DNA from: Rhizobium acidisoli
Lineage (GTDB): Bacteria > Pseudomonadota > Alphaproteobacteria > Rhizobiales > Rhizobiaceae
Assembly: GCF_002531755.2 (NCBI RefSeq)
Contig: NZ_CP034998.1
Location: forward strand, 1,798,001 to 1,862,000
Length of the DNA: 64,000 nt
Reading direction: 5' to 3'
Positions 18,064 through 27,593 of the stretch are shown here, one piece after another. The notes beneath the pieces are model-generated. The model ran no database searches, had not been told where the DNA came from, and worked only from the letters and a program-made list of their open reading frames with translations. A program made the position numbers and the translations under genes. Every line of letters starts with the position of its first letter. Within the stretch, counting starts at the first letter, position 1.

Positions 18064-18106
18064 AGCATGATGTCGTCCGCAACCACACAGGTTTCGGCAT
18101 CATGCT
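18064..18106. repeat. Intergenic inverted repeat (AGCATGATG arms)
   Basis: AGCATGATG (18064-18072) is inverted at 18098-18106 with 25 bases between. Elements with these arms and a TCGTCCG/TTTCGG interior are frequent between genes in Rhizobium and relatives, as I recall. It lies between the convergent TerC-like and metallo-hydrolase genes. Confidence 0.55.
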
Positions 18107-18118
18107 ATGGGGCGGAGT

Positions 18119-18943
18119 TCAAGCCCCGATCCTGACCTCGGTTTCGAAGCTCATCTGATCATAGGCCGGGACCACATGGTCCGGCGTCTCAGCCATCACA
18201 ACGTCGTAATCGAGCGGCGTGTGCATATGCGTGAGGATCGCCCGTTTCGGTTTCAGCCGGCCGATCCAGTCGAGCGACTGTTCCAGCGACAAATGGCTCG
18301 GATGGTAGGTATATTGCAGCGCGTCGATGATCAGCACATCGAGATTTTGAAGCTTGTCGACGGTCTGCGGCGGGAAGTCGCTGATATCGCTGCAATAGGC
18401 CACATCGCCGATCCGAAAGCCGAGCGAGTGGATGTCGCCGTGCTGCTGAAGATGCGGATGAAATCGTATCTTGCCGCCGGGGCCGCGGATTTCGACGGGT
18501 TCGTCGAGGTTTTCGATGACTACCGGCAGCACGATCGGCGGATAGTTGCTGCCCGGCGGCGTTTCCAGGCAATAGCCGAAGGCTTCGCGCAGCCTGTCCA
18601 TCGTATATTGGTCGGCAAAGATCGGCACCCGCCGGCGCGTATTGTGAAAATAGCCGCGCAGATCGTCGATGCCATGAATATGATCCGCATGCGGATGGCT
18701 GTAGAGCACGGCATCGACATGGTCGGCCCCTGCCCTGATCATCTGCTCGCGAAAATCCGGTCCGGTATCGATAACGACAGTGGTGACACCGCCATCCGGC
18801 ACGAATTGCTGCACCATGAAGGCGGCGCGCGTGCGCCGGTTCTTCGGATTGGCGGGACTGCAGGCGCCCCAGTCGCCGGTAATGCGCGGCACGCCGGGTG
18901 ACGACGAACAGCCGAGAATGGTGAAGCGCCGCCGGTAGAGCAC
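18119..18943 (-). CDS. Metallo-beta-lactamase-fold hydrolase (PhnP/YycJ-like)
   Basis: A 274-residue cytoplasmic enzyme. The metal-binding motif is SHPHADHIHGIDD (about 80), with further ligands in YCSDISD and LTHMHTPLDY. The opening FTILGCSSSPGVPR is typical of the phosphodiesterase-like subgroup that includes PhnP. It probably hydrolyses a phosphodiester or cyclic phosphate; the substrate is unknown. It begins 4 bases after the stop of the TatD-like gene and is the last gene of the metG-tatD run, so it is very likely co-transcribed. Confidence 0.87.
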   Translation of the reverse strand: MLYRRRFTILGCSSSPGVPRITGDWGACSPANPKNRRTRAAFMVQQFVPDGGVTTVVIDTGPDFREQMIRAGADHVDAVLYSHPHADHIHGIDDLRGYFHNTRRRVPIFADQYTMDRLREAFGYCLETPPGSNYPPIVLPVVIENLDEPVEIRGPGGKIRFHPHLQQHGDIHSLGFRIGDVAYCSDISDFPPQTVDKLQNLDVLIIDALQYTYHPSHLSLEQSLDWIGRLKPKRAILTHMHTPLDYDVVMAETPDHVVPAYDQMSFETEVRIGA

Positions 18944-18947
18944 GCTC

Positions 18948-19730
18948 TCAGACCCTCGGCATCTTCGTGAACAGGCGCAATGCGTTCTCCGTCGTCATCC
19001 GTGCGACCTCCGCGTAGGAGAGGCCGATCGTCTCGGCGAGCACCTCGGCGGTGTTGACGACATAGGACGGTTCGTTGCGCTTGCCGCGCCAGCGCTTCGG
19101 CGCCAGATACGGCGCATCCGTTTCCACCAGCAGCCGATCCTGGGGGATCGTCTTGGCGATCTCGCGCAGCTCTTCCGATTTCGGGAAGGTCAGGATGCCC
19201 GAAAAGGAAACATAGCCGCCGAGTTCGACGCCGGTTCGCGCCAGTTCCGGACCTGCCGAAAAGCAATGGAGGATGAAGGGGAAAGCCCCCTTCCCCGTTT
19301 CCTCGGTCAGGATCGTTGCCATGTCCTCATCGGCGCTGCGGCTGTGGATGACGAGCGGCAGCTGTGTGGCGCGCGCCGCCGCGATATGGCGGCGAAAGCC
19401 GGTCTGCTGGTCCTCGGGCTTCTGCGTATCGTAGAAATAATCGAGGCCGGCCTCGCCGATCGCCACCACCTTCTCATGGGCGTTGGCAAGGCGCACCAGA
19501 TCTTCCGTCTGGATATCCAGCTCTTCGTCGGCATTGTTCGGATGCGTGCCGACCGAGCAGAACACCGAAGGATATTTCTCGGTGATCGCAAGCAGCCGGT
19601 CGAGCTTGCGCACCCGCGTCGAAATCGTCACCATTTGCTTGACGCCCGCCTGATGGGCGCGCGAAACGATCTCGTCGCGCTCCGCCTCGAAGTCGGCGAA
19701 ATCAAGATGGCAATGCGTATCGATCAGCAC
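18948..19730 (-). CDS. tatD: TatD-family DNase
   Basis: A 260-residue metal-dependent hydrolase. All TatD metal-site motifs are present: DTHCHLDF at the start, GEAGLDYFYD, HSRSADEDM, LHCFSAG and VETDAPYLAPK. TatD enzymes act as 3'-5' exonucleases on DNA and RNA and help quality control. The GTG at 19730 is preferred because homologues begin with (M)LIDTHCHLDF; longer in-frame starts add an unrelated basic tail read from metG. It starts 4 bases after the metG stop codon with GAGG nearby, so translation is probably coupled. Confidence 0.9.
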   Translation of the reverse strand: MLIDTHCHLDFADFEAERDEIVSRAHQAGVKQMVTISTRVRKLDRLLAITEKYPSVFCSVGTHPNNADEELDIQTEDLVRLANAHEKVVAIGEAGLDYFYDTQKPEDQQTGFRRHIAAARATQLPLVIHSRSADEDMATILTEETGKGAFPFILHCFSAGPELARTGVELGGYVSFSGILTFPKSEELREIAKTIPQDRLLVETDAPYLAPKRWRGKRNEPSYVVNTAEVLAETIGLSYAEVARMTTENALRLFTKMPRV

Positions 19731-19734
19731 GGCC

Positions 19735-21285
19735 TCAAGCCTCCGGAGCCACGTAGCGCGGGAAGACCGGCGTCGGCGCTTCGAGCGGCGTTCCGGCAAG
19801 GAGACGGCCGGATTCGCCAAGAGCAGCAAAATCGCGTTTGTCTGCAGGTGCCGCGACCAGATCGAGCAGCTTGCCCGAGGAATCCGGCATGAAGGGCTGC
19901 AGCAGGATGGCGATCTGGCGTACCACTTCGGCGGTGACGTAAAGCACCGTGCCCATGCGCGCCGGATCGGTTTTCTTCAGCGCCCACGGCGCCTGGCCGG
20001 CGAAATAGCGGTCGGTCTCGGAGACGACCGAAATGATCGAGGCGAGCGCCCGGTGGATCTGCTGCTTGCCCATGTCGTCGCGCGTCGAGGCATGCAGCGC
20101 ATCGGCCTGCGCCAGCATAGCCTTGTCTTCATCGCTGAGCACCCCGCATTCCGGGATCTTGCCGTCGCAGTTCTTGACGATCATCGACAGCGAGCGGCTG
20201 GCGAGGTTGCCGATGCCGTTGGCGAGGTCGGAGTTGATGCGGATACCGATCGCCTCTTCGCTGTAGCTGCCGTCCTGGCCGAACGAGACTTCGCGCAGGA
20301 AGAAGTAGCGCACCTGGTCGAGGCCGAAATGGCTGACCAGATTGACGGGATCGACGACGTTGCCGAGTGATTTCGACATCTTCTCGCCCTTGTTGAGCAG
20401 GAAGCCATGGGCGAAGACCCGCTTCGGCAGCGGCAGCTTTGCCGACATCAGGAAGGCCGGCCAGTAAACGGCATGGAAGCGGATGATGTCCTTGCCGATA
20501 ATGTGCACATCGGCTGGCCAATATTTCGCCCGCGGGCCGTTCCTGTCCTCGATGTAGCCGGTCGCGGTGATGTAGTTGGTCAGCGCGTCGACCCAGACAT
20601 ACATGACATGGGCGGGATCGTTCGGCACCTTGATGCCCCAGTCGAAGGTCGTGCGCGAGACCGAGAGATCCTTGAGGCCGGATTTGACGAAGGAAATCAC
20701 CTCGTTGCGGCGCTCGGCCGGGCCGATGAAATCGGGGTTCGCCTCGTAATGCGCAAGCAGCTTCTCCTGGTATTCGGAGAGCTTGAAGAAGTAGCTTGCC
20801 TCTTCCACCCATTCCACAGGTGTGCCCTGCGGCCCGTAGCGCACGCCGTCGGCGCGCAGCTCCGTCTCGTTTTCCTGGTAATAGGCCTCGTCGCGCACTG
20901 AATACCAGCCGGCATAGCTATCCTTGTAGATGTCGCCATTCTCGGCCATCAGGTTCCAGATATTGCGCGATGTTTCGTGATGACGCTCCTGCGTGGTGCG
21001 GATGAAGTCGTCATTCGAAGCGTTCAGCAGCTTGGCCATCGCCTGGAATTCGCCGGAGTTGCGGTCGGCAAGCGCCTGGGCGGTAATCCCCTCGGCGCGC
21101 GCCGTCTGCTGCATCTTCTGGCCGTGTTCGTCGGTGCCGGTCAGGAAGAACACATCCCTGCCATCCAGGCGCTGGTAGCGCGCCATCGCATCCGTCGCGA
21201 TCAGCTCATAGGCATGGCCGATGTGCGGCTTGCCGTTGGGATAGGAAATCGCGGTGGTGATGTAGAAGGGTGTCTTGTCTGTCAT
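19735..21285 (-). CDS. metG: Methionyl-tRNA synthetase
   Basis: A 516-residue class I aminoacyl-tRNA synthetase that charges tRNA-Met in the cytoplasm. The HIGH-type motif is PHIGHAYE near the N-terminus and the KMSKS motif is [10 protein letters not shown] (about 300). The helical anticodon-binding domain follows (about 365-500). No C-terminal tRNA-binding/dimerisation domain is present, which makes it the short form common in alphaproteobacteria. The ATG at 21285 gives [18 protein letters not shown]; the TTG nine bases upstream is less likely. It heads the metG-tatD-hydrolase run. Confidence 0.95.
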   Translation of the reverse strand: MTDKTPFYITTAISYPNGKPHIGHAYELIATDAMARYQRLDGRDVFFLTGTDEHGQKMQQTARAEGITAQALADRNSGEFQAMAKLLNASNDDFIRTTQERHHETSRNIWNLMAENGDIYKDSYAGWYSVRDEAYYQENETELRADGVRYGPQGTPVEWVEEASYFFKLSEYQEKLLAHYEANPDFIGPAERRNEVISFVKSGLKDLSVSRTTFDWGIKVPNDPAHVMYVWVDALTNYITATGYIEDRNGPRAKYWPADVHIIGKDIIRFHAVYWPAFLMSAKLPLPKRVFAHGFLLNKGEKMSKSLGNVVDPVNLVSHFGLDQVRYFFLREVSFGQDGSYSEEAIGIRINSDLANGIGNLASRSLSMIVKNCDGKIPECGVLSDEDKAMLAQADALHASTRDDMGKQQIHRALASIISVVSETDRYFAGQAPWALKKTDPARMGTVLYVTAEVVRQIAILLQPFMPDSSGKLLDLVAAPADKRDFAALGESGRLLAGTPLEAPTPVFPRYVAPEA

Positions 21286-21520
21286 GGCGGCCAATGTCCG
21301 GCTTACTCTATAAAAATGGTCAGCCGCTCTTAGCGCATGTCACCGTCAAGCGAAACATCAAGTTTTGCCGCTGCCAATGATTTCCGGGACGCGGGCCGCG
21401 GTGAACTTGACTCAGCTTCTGCCGCAATCTACCCGTCATGGAAAAGAGGGCGAGGCAGAACGAAGTGCCAGTTTTCATCTATCCGGTTTGTCGTGGCCGT
21501 GCGCCGTCGGAGGCGCTTGA

Positions 21521-22309
21521 TTGACGTTCGAACCTCTCTATTCACTTTCGGGGCTGTTTGTCGGCGCGCTCGTCGGCATCACCGGCGTTGGCGGCGGTTC
21601 GCTGATGACACCGCTGCTGGTGCTGCTCTTCGGCGTCCATCCCGCCACCGCCGTCGGCACCGATCTTCTCTATGCGGCGATCACCAAGACCGCCGGCACC
21701 GCCGTTCACGGCATGCACGGGCGCGTCAACTGGAAGATCGTCGGCAGTCTTGCAATCGGCAGCGTGCCGGCCGCCCTGCTGATGCTCTGGCTGCTGGCGG
21801 GCGTCGATCGCAAAAGCATCGGCGTCACCAATACCATCACCACGGCGCTCGGCTGGCTTCTTGTCATGACCGCGATCATGCTGGTCTTCCGGGGGCCGAT
21901 CCTCGAGCTGGCGCGCCGCGCCATTGGCGACCGCACGCCGCCGCAGCCGAGAACCATCATTGCCCTCACCGTCATTCTCGGATTCCTGCTCGGCGTCCTC
22001 GTCACCCTGACCTCTGTCGGTGCCGGCGCGCTGGGTGTGACGATCCTGCTCGTCCTCTATCCCAGGCTCGATGTGCGCGAGATCGTCGGTTCCGATATCG
22101 TCCATGCGGTCCCGCTGACCCTGATCGGCGGCACGGGCTATTGGCTGATCGGCGAAATCGACTGGCCGATGCTGTTTGCCCTGCTCATCGGTTCCATCCC
22201 CGGCATTATCATCGGCAGCCTTCTGGCGCCGAAGCTGCACGAGCGCACCATCCGCATCGTCCTTGCCGCGACACTCGCGGTCGTCGCCGTCAAGCTGCTG
22301 ACCGGCTGA
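21521..22309 (+). CDS. TauE/SafE-family sulfite or anion exporter
   Basis: A 262-residue inner-membrane protein with about eight helices in two repeats. The two Gly-rich family motifs are ALVGITGVGGGSLMTPLL at the N-terminus and TSVGAGALGVTIL in the second half. Members move sulfite, sulfonates or related organic anions across the membrane. The TTG at 21521 has GGAGG (21509-21513) seven bases upstream and no better start nearby. The gene sits on the plus strand between holB and metG, whose neighbours all lie on the minus strand; its stop is 19 bases from the holB stop. Confidence 0.85.
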   Translation: MTFEPLYSLSGLFVGALVGITGVGGGSLMTPLLVLLFGVHPATAVGTDLLYAAITKTAGTAVHGMHGRVNWKIVGSLAIGSVPAALLMLWLLAGVDRKSIGVTNTITTALGWLLVMTAIMLVFRGPILELARRAIGDRTPPQPRTIIALTVILGFLLGVLVTLTSVGAGALGVTILLVLYPRLDVREIVGSDIVHAVPLTLIGGTGYWLIGEIDWPMLFALLIGSIPGIIIGSLLAPKLHERTIRIVLAATLAVVAVKLLTG

Positions 22310-22328
22310 TCGGAGAATCAGGACGGAA

Positions 22329-23354
22329 TTAGAGACCCGGCTGCTTGATATCGGCGAGAATGCCGATGATCGTCTGTTTGCGGTCGAGGTTATAGGCATC
22401 CGAGATGGTCAGCCGTTCGGTGATCTCGGAATAGAGCCGCGCCAGCCGCTCTGCAGCTGCGATCTGCCCCTCGCCTGCCGCTGCGCGTGCCCGGTTCATG
22501 ATGTCGTCGCCGACATGGCTGACGAAGAAATCGAAGATCGTGTCGCTTTCCTTCCCCGAAAGCGCGTCGGCCAGCCGATGCATCGCCTTGCGGGCCGTCG
22601 GCCCTTCGGCGGCAAGCATCTCGTCATAGGCGGCAATGATCTCTCCGCCGCCGTAATTCAGCAGTTTCAGCGCCTCCCCGACGCTGCCCTTGGCGGCCGA
22701 AAGCACCGCCCCGCCCTCGCCCGATATGCCGAGATGGGCAAGCGCCGCCATGAGCGCATCGTCGGCAAGGGGCGCCAGCTTCAGCGGCAGGCAGCGCGAG
22801 CGGATCGTCGGCAGCAATCGTCCCGGCGCATGCGAGAGCACCAGGAACAAGGCCCGCTTCGGCGGCTCTTCCAGAATCTTCAAGATGGCGTTGGCCGCAT
22901 TGCGGTTCATGTCGTCGGCCGGATCGATAATGACAATCCGCCAATTGCCGGTTCCTGAGGTCTGCGAGAAAAATTTACCGGCGCGGCGCACCTCGTCGAC
23001 GGTGATCGCCGACTTCACCTTGCCGGTCTTTTCATCCACGGGCCGGGCGAGATGCAGAAGATTATGCGAGGCGCCGGAGTTGATCTGCCGGCTGACGGAC
23101 GAGGCAGGATCCGGATCGCCGATCGTCTCCGGCGCGGTGGCAGGATCGGGATAGGAGAGCACGTGATTGGCGAAGCGGAAGGCGAGCGTCGCCTTGCCGA
23201 TGCCCTCAGGCCCCTCTATCAGGATGGCGTGGTGACCCTTGCCGGACCGGTAGGATTGCGCAAGGAAGGCCTGCGCCTCCTCATGGCCGAACAGCCTGGT
23301 ATTTTCGCCCGGCCAGATGGCGCCGTCGAGCAGTCCGGGCCTTTCTTCACTCAT
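22329..23354 (-). CDS. holB: DNA polymerase III delta' subunit
   Basis: A 341-residue clamp-loader subunit. The AAA+ fold has a P-loop-like EGPEGIGKAT (about 50), RIVIIDPADDMNRNAANAILKILEEPP in the sensor region and the SRC motif in IRSRCLPL. The delta' subunit acts with DnaX and HolA to load the sliding clamp. The ATG at 23354 (MSEERPGLLDG) is used. A GTG at 23366 would overlap the tmk stop codon and give four more residues. It lies directly downstream of tmk, as in many rhizobia, and is probably co-transcribed. Confidence 0.9.
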   Translation of the reverse strand: MSEERPGLLDGAIWPGENTRLFGHEEAQAFLAQSYRSGKGHHAILIEGPEGIGKATLAFRFANHVLSYPDPATAPETIGDPDPASSVSRQINSGASHNLLHLARPVDEKTGKVKSAITVDEVRRAGKFFSQTSGTGNWRIVIIDPADDMNRNAANAILKILEEPPKRALFLVLSHAPGRLLPTIRSRCLPLKLAPLADDALMAALAHLGISGEGGAVLSAAKGSVGEALKLLNYGGGEIIAAYDEMLAAEGPTARKAMHRLADALSGKESDTIFDFFVSHVGDDIMNRARAAAGEGQIAAAERLARLYSEITERLTISDAYNLDRKQTIIGILADIKQPGL

Positions 23355-23362
23355 AACGGGAT

Positions 23363-24043
23363 TCACTCATGATGTGCGGCTTCCGGCATGCGCGCATGGC
23401 CTGCAGGCGACATGAGCTGCCGGACGATCGCCACGATCTCGGCGGCGATTGCTTCCTCGCTCTGCATGGCGTTGATCACATGACAGCGCTCCGGCTCGCG
23501 GACGGCGATATCGAGAAAGGCTTCGCGCCGTTTCTCGTGGGTTTCAAGCCGCTCTTTCTCGAAGCGATCGGGAGCGTCGGCGGCGGCGCGTTTCTGCGCG
23601 CGCTCCAGCCCGATCTTGGCGGGGATGTCGAGGATCACAGTGCAATCCGGCATGACGCCGTTGATGGCGATGCGCTGCAGCGTCTCGATGAAATCGGGCT
23701 CGAGATTGCCGGTGACGCCCTGGTAGACGCGGGAGGAATCCATGAAACGGTCGCAGAGCACGATCTTGCCGGCAGCCAGTGCGGGGCGGATCACCTCTTC
23801 GACATGGTCGTTGCGCGCCGCCGCAAACAGGATTGCCTCCATCCGCGTGCCGAAGGCCTCAGCAGCCCCCGACAGGAGCACGTGGCGCACGGCCTCGGCG
23901 CCCGGCGATCCGCCCGGTTCCCGCGTCACCAGCACATCGTGACCGTCGCCCTTCAGCGCCTCGGCGAGGCGGCGGATCTGCGTGGATTTCCCAGCGCCTT
24001 CCCCACCTTCAAACGTAACGAACAATCCCGTACCGGATGACAA
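23363..24043 (-). CDS. tmk: Thymidylate kinase
   Basis: A 226-residue cytoplasmic kinase that phosphorylates dTMP to dTDP. The P-loop is [11 protein letters not shown] (about 10-20), the DR motif is [13 protein letters not shown] (about 95), and [10 protein letters not shown] is the substrate loop. The TTG at 24043 gives [14 protein letters not shown], the usual family start, and has GGGAAG six bases upstream; an ATG at 24073 would add ten atypical residues. Its stop is 8 bases before the holB ATG. It follows the carboxypeptidase gene after a 132-base gap. Confidence 0.92.
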   Translation of the reverse strand: MSSGTGLFVTFEGGEGAGKSTQIRRLAEALKGDGHDVLVTREPGGSPGAEAVRHVLLSGAAEAFGTRMEAILFAAARNDHVEEVIRPALAAGKIVLCDRFMDSSRVYQGVTGNLEPDFIETLQRIAINGVMPDCTVILDIPAKIGLERAQKRAAADAPDRFEKERLETHEKRREAFLDIAVREPERCHVINAMQSEEAIAAEIVAIVRQLMSPAGHARMPEAAHHE

Positions 24044-24175
24044 TGACAACTTCCCGCATTCCAGGCGCCGCACGCGCCTTGCTTCTTCTATCTATCCGAA
24101 GACAGCAGGAAGGAAAACCTTTCGCCGCGGCGACATATTCACCTTTCCCGGCAAATTGCATCGGAAAACCGGCGC

Positions 24176-25471
24176 TCAGCCCGGCGCGGACTTGTCCCAG
24201 AGCCAGGAGAAGAACAGCGATTCGCCGAGTTCCAGCATGGCGTCAACAGCCCGGCTGCTGAGCGAGCCCTCGCCGACCGCCTGCACGGTATAGAGCGGCA
24301 CTTCCCTGAGCAGCCGGCTGCCTGCAAAAATCCTGAGCGTACCTGCCTGGGTATCCGGTTGCACCGGTGCTGCCAGCGGCCAGCGATAGATGATGCGCGC
24401 CGACAGCCGGTCGGGATTGCTGATCGGAATATAGACGCTGACCGGCGCCTTGGCCACGAGATCGACTGTGCGCGCCGTGCCGCCATAGACGCTGGCGGCG
24501 CCGATCACTTCGTTCTCGGCGAAGATCTGCCGGCTCTCAAAGGCCGTCAGCCCCCATTCGAGCACCCGCTTGGCCTCCTCCGTCCGCTCCTTGTCGGAAG
24601 CGATGCCGGCAAGCGCCAGAAACAGCCGTCTTCCGTCGCGCTCAACCGACGCGACGATCGAATAACCCTCGCCCTCGGTAAAACCGGTTGCCAGCCCGTC
24701 GGCACCGAGATCGAGCCCGAGTAGCGGATTGCGGTTGCGCTGGAAGATCTTGTTCCACTCGAAATCCGGCTGCGCAAAATAGGGGTAGAGGTTCGGATAG
24801 GACTTTTGCAGGGCCGTGGCGAGCGTCACCATCTCGCGCGCCGTCACCTTGCTCTTTCTATCCGGAAGGCCGGTGGAATTGCCGAACTCGGCTTTCTCCA
24901 TGCCGAGTTCACGGGCGCGCCGCGTCATCGACTCGGCAAATTGCTGCTCGCTGCCGGCCATGCCTTCGGCGAGGATAATGCAACTGTCATTGGCGCCCTG
25001 GATGGCGACCCCTTTGATCAGGTCCTCGACGCGCACGCGCGATTTGAGGCTGGCAAACATCGTTGCCGTCCTCGACGGCGCGCCGCCGGTTCTCCAGGCA
25101 TATTCGGAAACGGGATATTCGGTATCGAAGGTGATCTGGCCCTTGGTCACCGCGTCGAAGACGAGATCCATCGTCATCAGCTTGGCGAGCGAAGCCGGCG
25201 AAAAGCCTTGGTCCTCGTTCTTGGCGAGAAGCACCGTGCCGGTGGCGGCCTCGATCATATAGGCCTGCGCCGCCTTGGTGGCGAAACCGGCGGCGCCGCT
25301 ATCGGCCGCAAGCGCTCCGGTGGTCAACGGCAGGAGGCATGCCAAAGCAATTCCAGCAAAAGTGCGCAGCGGTTTTGCGTCCGGAATTGCGTGGAAACAA
25401 AAGGTTAGAGCGGTTCTGCGCTTCGATAGGAAGCTGAACTGGTCTAAACGGCGAAGCACAGGCTTCAGCAT
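24176..25471 (-). CDS. D-alanyl-D-alanine carboxypeptidase (penicillin-binding protein 5/6 type)
   Basis: A 431-residue exported enzyme that trims the pentapeptide of peptidoglycan. An export signal (about 34-57, ending ALAAD) is preceded by about 33 unusual residues. The catalytic SxxK motif is present as SLAK in FSPASLAKLM (about 90). The SxN motif reads GAND and the KTG motif reads DGLATGFT, so two of the three active-site motifs deviate from the family norm. A C-terminal PBP5-like beta domain follows. The ATG at 25471 has no clear ribosome site, but I find no good later start. The enzyme could have altered activity or be a regulatory homologue. Confidence 0.85.
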   Translation of the reverse strand: MLKPVLRRLDQFSFLSKRRTALTFCFHAIPDAKPLRTFAGIALACLLPLTTGALAADSGAAGFATKAAQAYMIEAATGTVLLAKNEDQGFSPASLAKLMTMDLVFDAVTKGQITFDTEYPVSEYAWRTGGAPSRTATMFASLKSRVRVEDLIKGVAIQGANDSCIILAEGMAGSEQQFAESMTRRARELGMEKAEFGNSTGLPDRKSKVTAREMVTLATALQKSYPNLYPYFAQPDFEWNKIFQRNRNPLLGLDLGADGLATGFTEGEGYSIVASVERDGRRLFLALAGIASDKERTEEAKRVLEWGLTAFESRQIFAENEVIGAASVYGGTARTVDLVAKAPVSVYIPISNPDRLSARIIYRWPLAAPVQPDTQAGTLRIFAGSRLLREVPLYTVQAVGEGSLSSRAVDAMLELGESLFFSWLWDKSAPG

Positions 25472-25545
25472 CAGGAGTTTCCATTGATCGAGCGGCGTGT
25501 CGTCAGGAGGTTAGAGCGAGAGGAAATCCGATGCAATCGCCGCGC

Positions 25546-26640
25546 TCAGCGCGGGGCGAATTTGGCCTGACGACGCTTGGCCGAGGCCAGGATCGACTCC
25601 TGCGTCAGCCCGTCATTGCGCGCCATCACCGCGTCGAAGGCGAGATCGACGGTCACCGTCTTCACGTCCTCATTCTGGTAACCGAGCGCGAGGGAGCTGA
25701 GCGGCCGTTCATAGGGCATGGGACCAATCTCCGGCAACACGACCATCTGGTCGAAGGCCTGCGGGGCATTGTTTGCGGACGGTGCCGGCGGCGCAACCAA
25801 GACATGGGCACCCGGAGCAAGAGCGGGCGCCGCAGTATATCGGGCGCTCGGCGTCGAGCCGGCATAGGAGGTCGCCGACATCGGTACCGGCACGCTGGCC
25901 GGCGTCTCGTAATCTTCCGAACTCTGCAGCTGGTCGCGGGTGATCTTGCGGCTGTTGGAGGCGACCATCACGCCGGTTGCGATCTGGCCTTCCGGATTGA
26001 CGCCGGGAATACGGCTGCCCTTCGGCGAGTAGGAGGCCATCAGATAGGGCATGTCGTGGCCGTCCATACGGGCACGGCCGACATATTGCACGCGCACCTT
26101 GCCGGTGCCGCTATGCTGCAGATCCAGCATGTCGGCCGTCTTGTTCGACAGGTCGATGATGCGGCCCTCGTGATAGGGGCCGCGATCGTTGACGCGCACG
26201 ATCACGGAGGAACCGCTTTCGAGATTGGTGACGCGCGCATAGCTCGGCAACGGGAAGGTCGGATGCGCTGCAGAAAGATGCATCTGATCGTAGACTTCGC
26301 CGTTCGCCGTCAGGCGCCCATGAAAGGCCGAGCCATACCAGGAAGCGACGCCGACCTTGTTATAGGCGAAGTCTTCCTTCGGATAATACCACTTGCCCTT
26401 CACCTCGTAAGGATTGCCGACGATGTAGCGGCCGCCGCCCTTGGGAATATTGTTGCCGGTGGCGACCCGCGGGCTCGCCTTCACGCCATATTCGGATTCG
26501 GAGAAATATTCTTTGCCGTGGGCTTTCTTCTTCGGCACCGCCTGCGTCGTGCCGCACGCCGCAACCGTCGCACACATCGCCGATACCGCCAGCCACCGTG
26601 CTGTCGTTGCGAAAGACGCCGCCCCGTATCCCAATTTCAT
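25546..26640 (-). CDS. rlpA: RlpA-like septal ring lipoprotein
   Basis: A 364-residue outer-envelope lipoprotein. The signal ends in a lipobox (TVAACG, about residue 29). The double-psi beta-barrel (about 95-190) has GVASWYGSAFHGRLTANGE, SAAHPTFPLPS and VRVNDRGPYHEGRIIDLS, all hallmark RlpA motifs. RlpA proteins cleave or bind denuded glycan strands and gather at division septa. The C-terminal 180 residues are Pro/Ala/Ser-rich, and I do not recognise a SPOR domain there. The ATG at 26640 is preferred over 26658 because the signal peptide starts there. It lies upstream of the carboxypeptidase gene on the same strand, 74 bases away. Confidence 0.85.
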   Translation of the reverse strand: MKLGYGAASFATTARWLAVSAMCATVAACGTTQAVPKKKAHGKEYFSESEYGVKASPRVATGNNIPKGGGRYIVGNPYEVKGKWYYPKEDFAYNKVGVASWYGSAFHGRLTANGEVYDQMHLSAAHPTFPLPSYARVTNLESGSSVIVRVNDRGPYHEGRIIDLSNKTADMLDLQHSGTGKVRVQYVGRARMDGHDMPYLMASYSPKGSRIPGVNPEGQIATGVMVASNSRKITRDQLQSSEDYETPASVPVPMSATSYAGSTPSARYTAAPALAPGAHVLVAPPAPSANNAPQAFDQMVVLPEIGPMPYERPLSSLALGYQNEDVKTVTVDLAFDAVMARNDGLTQESILASAKRRQAKFAPR

Positions 26641-27032
26641 ATGTCCCACGCCGCTCAAAGATCGTTATGGTTAAGGAACTTTGCCCCATACTGGGCCAAT
26701 ACGCCTTATCCCCGCCCGCCTAACGAGGCTTTAATCTTGCGAAGTTCGTGGCAAATTTACGAACGATTTCGCAGCGATAGCCATAATTCTCGTGATTATG
26801 GTTTATAAACCACTAACGCGAGCCCTGTCGCCCTGCCCTGCCGCTGCGGCAAAGAAGCCTGAAATTCCCGTGCCGATGCGGGGCATATGGTAAACATCCG
26901 GCCGCTTCAGACGCCCGAAAAGCTCCATATTGAAACGCCGCCGGCACGGCTCCATCGCCGATCTACCTCGATCCTCTCCGGGAACGAAATGTCCGCCAAG
27001 GGCTTTGAGGGTTATGCCTATGGAGGATCACT
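26641..27032. promoter_or_regulatory. Promoter region before rlpA with AT-rich inverted repeats
   Basis: 392 bases without a recognised gene. The most structured part is at 26781-26810: CCATAAT (26781-26787) pairs with ATTATGG (26795-26801), followed by the perfect palindrome GTTTATAAAC (26801-26810). The surroundings are AT-rich compared with the rest of the window. It probably contains the rlpA promoter and could bind a regulator. Confidence 0.4.
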
Positions 27033-27236
27033 ATGAACGATGAAACCATAACACAGCTCGACACCGTGAGCCGGCAGCTGAATGTTCGAGCGCGCGCGCT
27101 TTCTGAGTTGGATCAAGAGAACGACATCGCAATGCTGATGTCGGCACTTGCGGTGACAATGGAAGCGGTTCGCTCTCTTTGCCAGGATATGAACCAGCTA
27201 AACGGTCCGAAAGGCCTCGGATCCGACGGACGCTAA
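27033..27236 (+). CDS. Small hypothetical protein
   Basis: A 67-residue acidic, helical protein (TQLDTVSRQLNVRARALSEL and MSALAVTMEAVRSLCQDMNQL look amphipathic). GGAGGATCACT before the ATG is a very good ribosome site, which is the main support. I do not recognise the family. A copy of the GGATGATTTAGGCC intergenic repeat begins 5 bases after the stop. Confidence 0.55.
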   Translation: MNDETITQLDTVSRQLNVRARALSELDQENDIAMLMSALAVTMEAVRSLCQDMNQLNGPKGLGSDGR

Positions 27237-27266
27237 AATAGGATGATTTAGGCCGGGCCTCCGCCC

Positions 27267-27593
27267 CTATGTTGCCGGCGGGCGATACCGCACCGACTTC
27301 GCCTTTCCCAAGGCTTCGATCGTATCCTCGACGCTGAGGAGGACCGTGGTTTCCATGGAACTGACCGCCCCTCCCGCCCCGATAGCAAGCGCGACGGCCG
27401 CCATCGAGACGTTATCGGGCGCCTCCCACAGATTCCAACCATCATGCTCGCCAAAGGCATACCAGAACCCATGGAGCTTGCCGCCCACCGATTCGATGTA
27501 ACGACGGGCCGCCTCCCGGCGATCCTCGGGATTATCGATCATGCGCGCCCATGTTTCGGGCGTGTAGCTGAAGCGCGTGAGATACATGGCCAT
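27267..27593 (-). CDS. GYD-domain protein
   Basis: A 108-residue cytoplasmic protein of the GYD family: YLTRFSYTPETWARMIDNPEDR at the start, GGKLHGFWYAFGEHDGW in the middle and AVALAIGAGGAVSSMETTVLLS later. The fold is ferredoxin-like and resembles DUF1330/GYD small proteins; its function is unknown. The ATG at 27593 has GGAGGA eight bases upstream; in-frame starts further upstream lack this. Confidence 0.8.
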   Translation of the reverse strand: MAMYLTRFSYTPETWARMIDNPEDRREAARRYIESVGGKLHGFWYAFGEHDGWNLWEAPDNVSMAAVALAIGAGGAVSSMETTVLLSVEDTIEALGKAKSVRYRPPAT

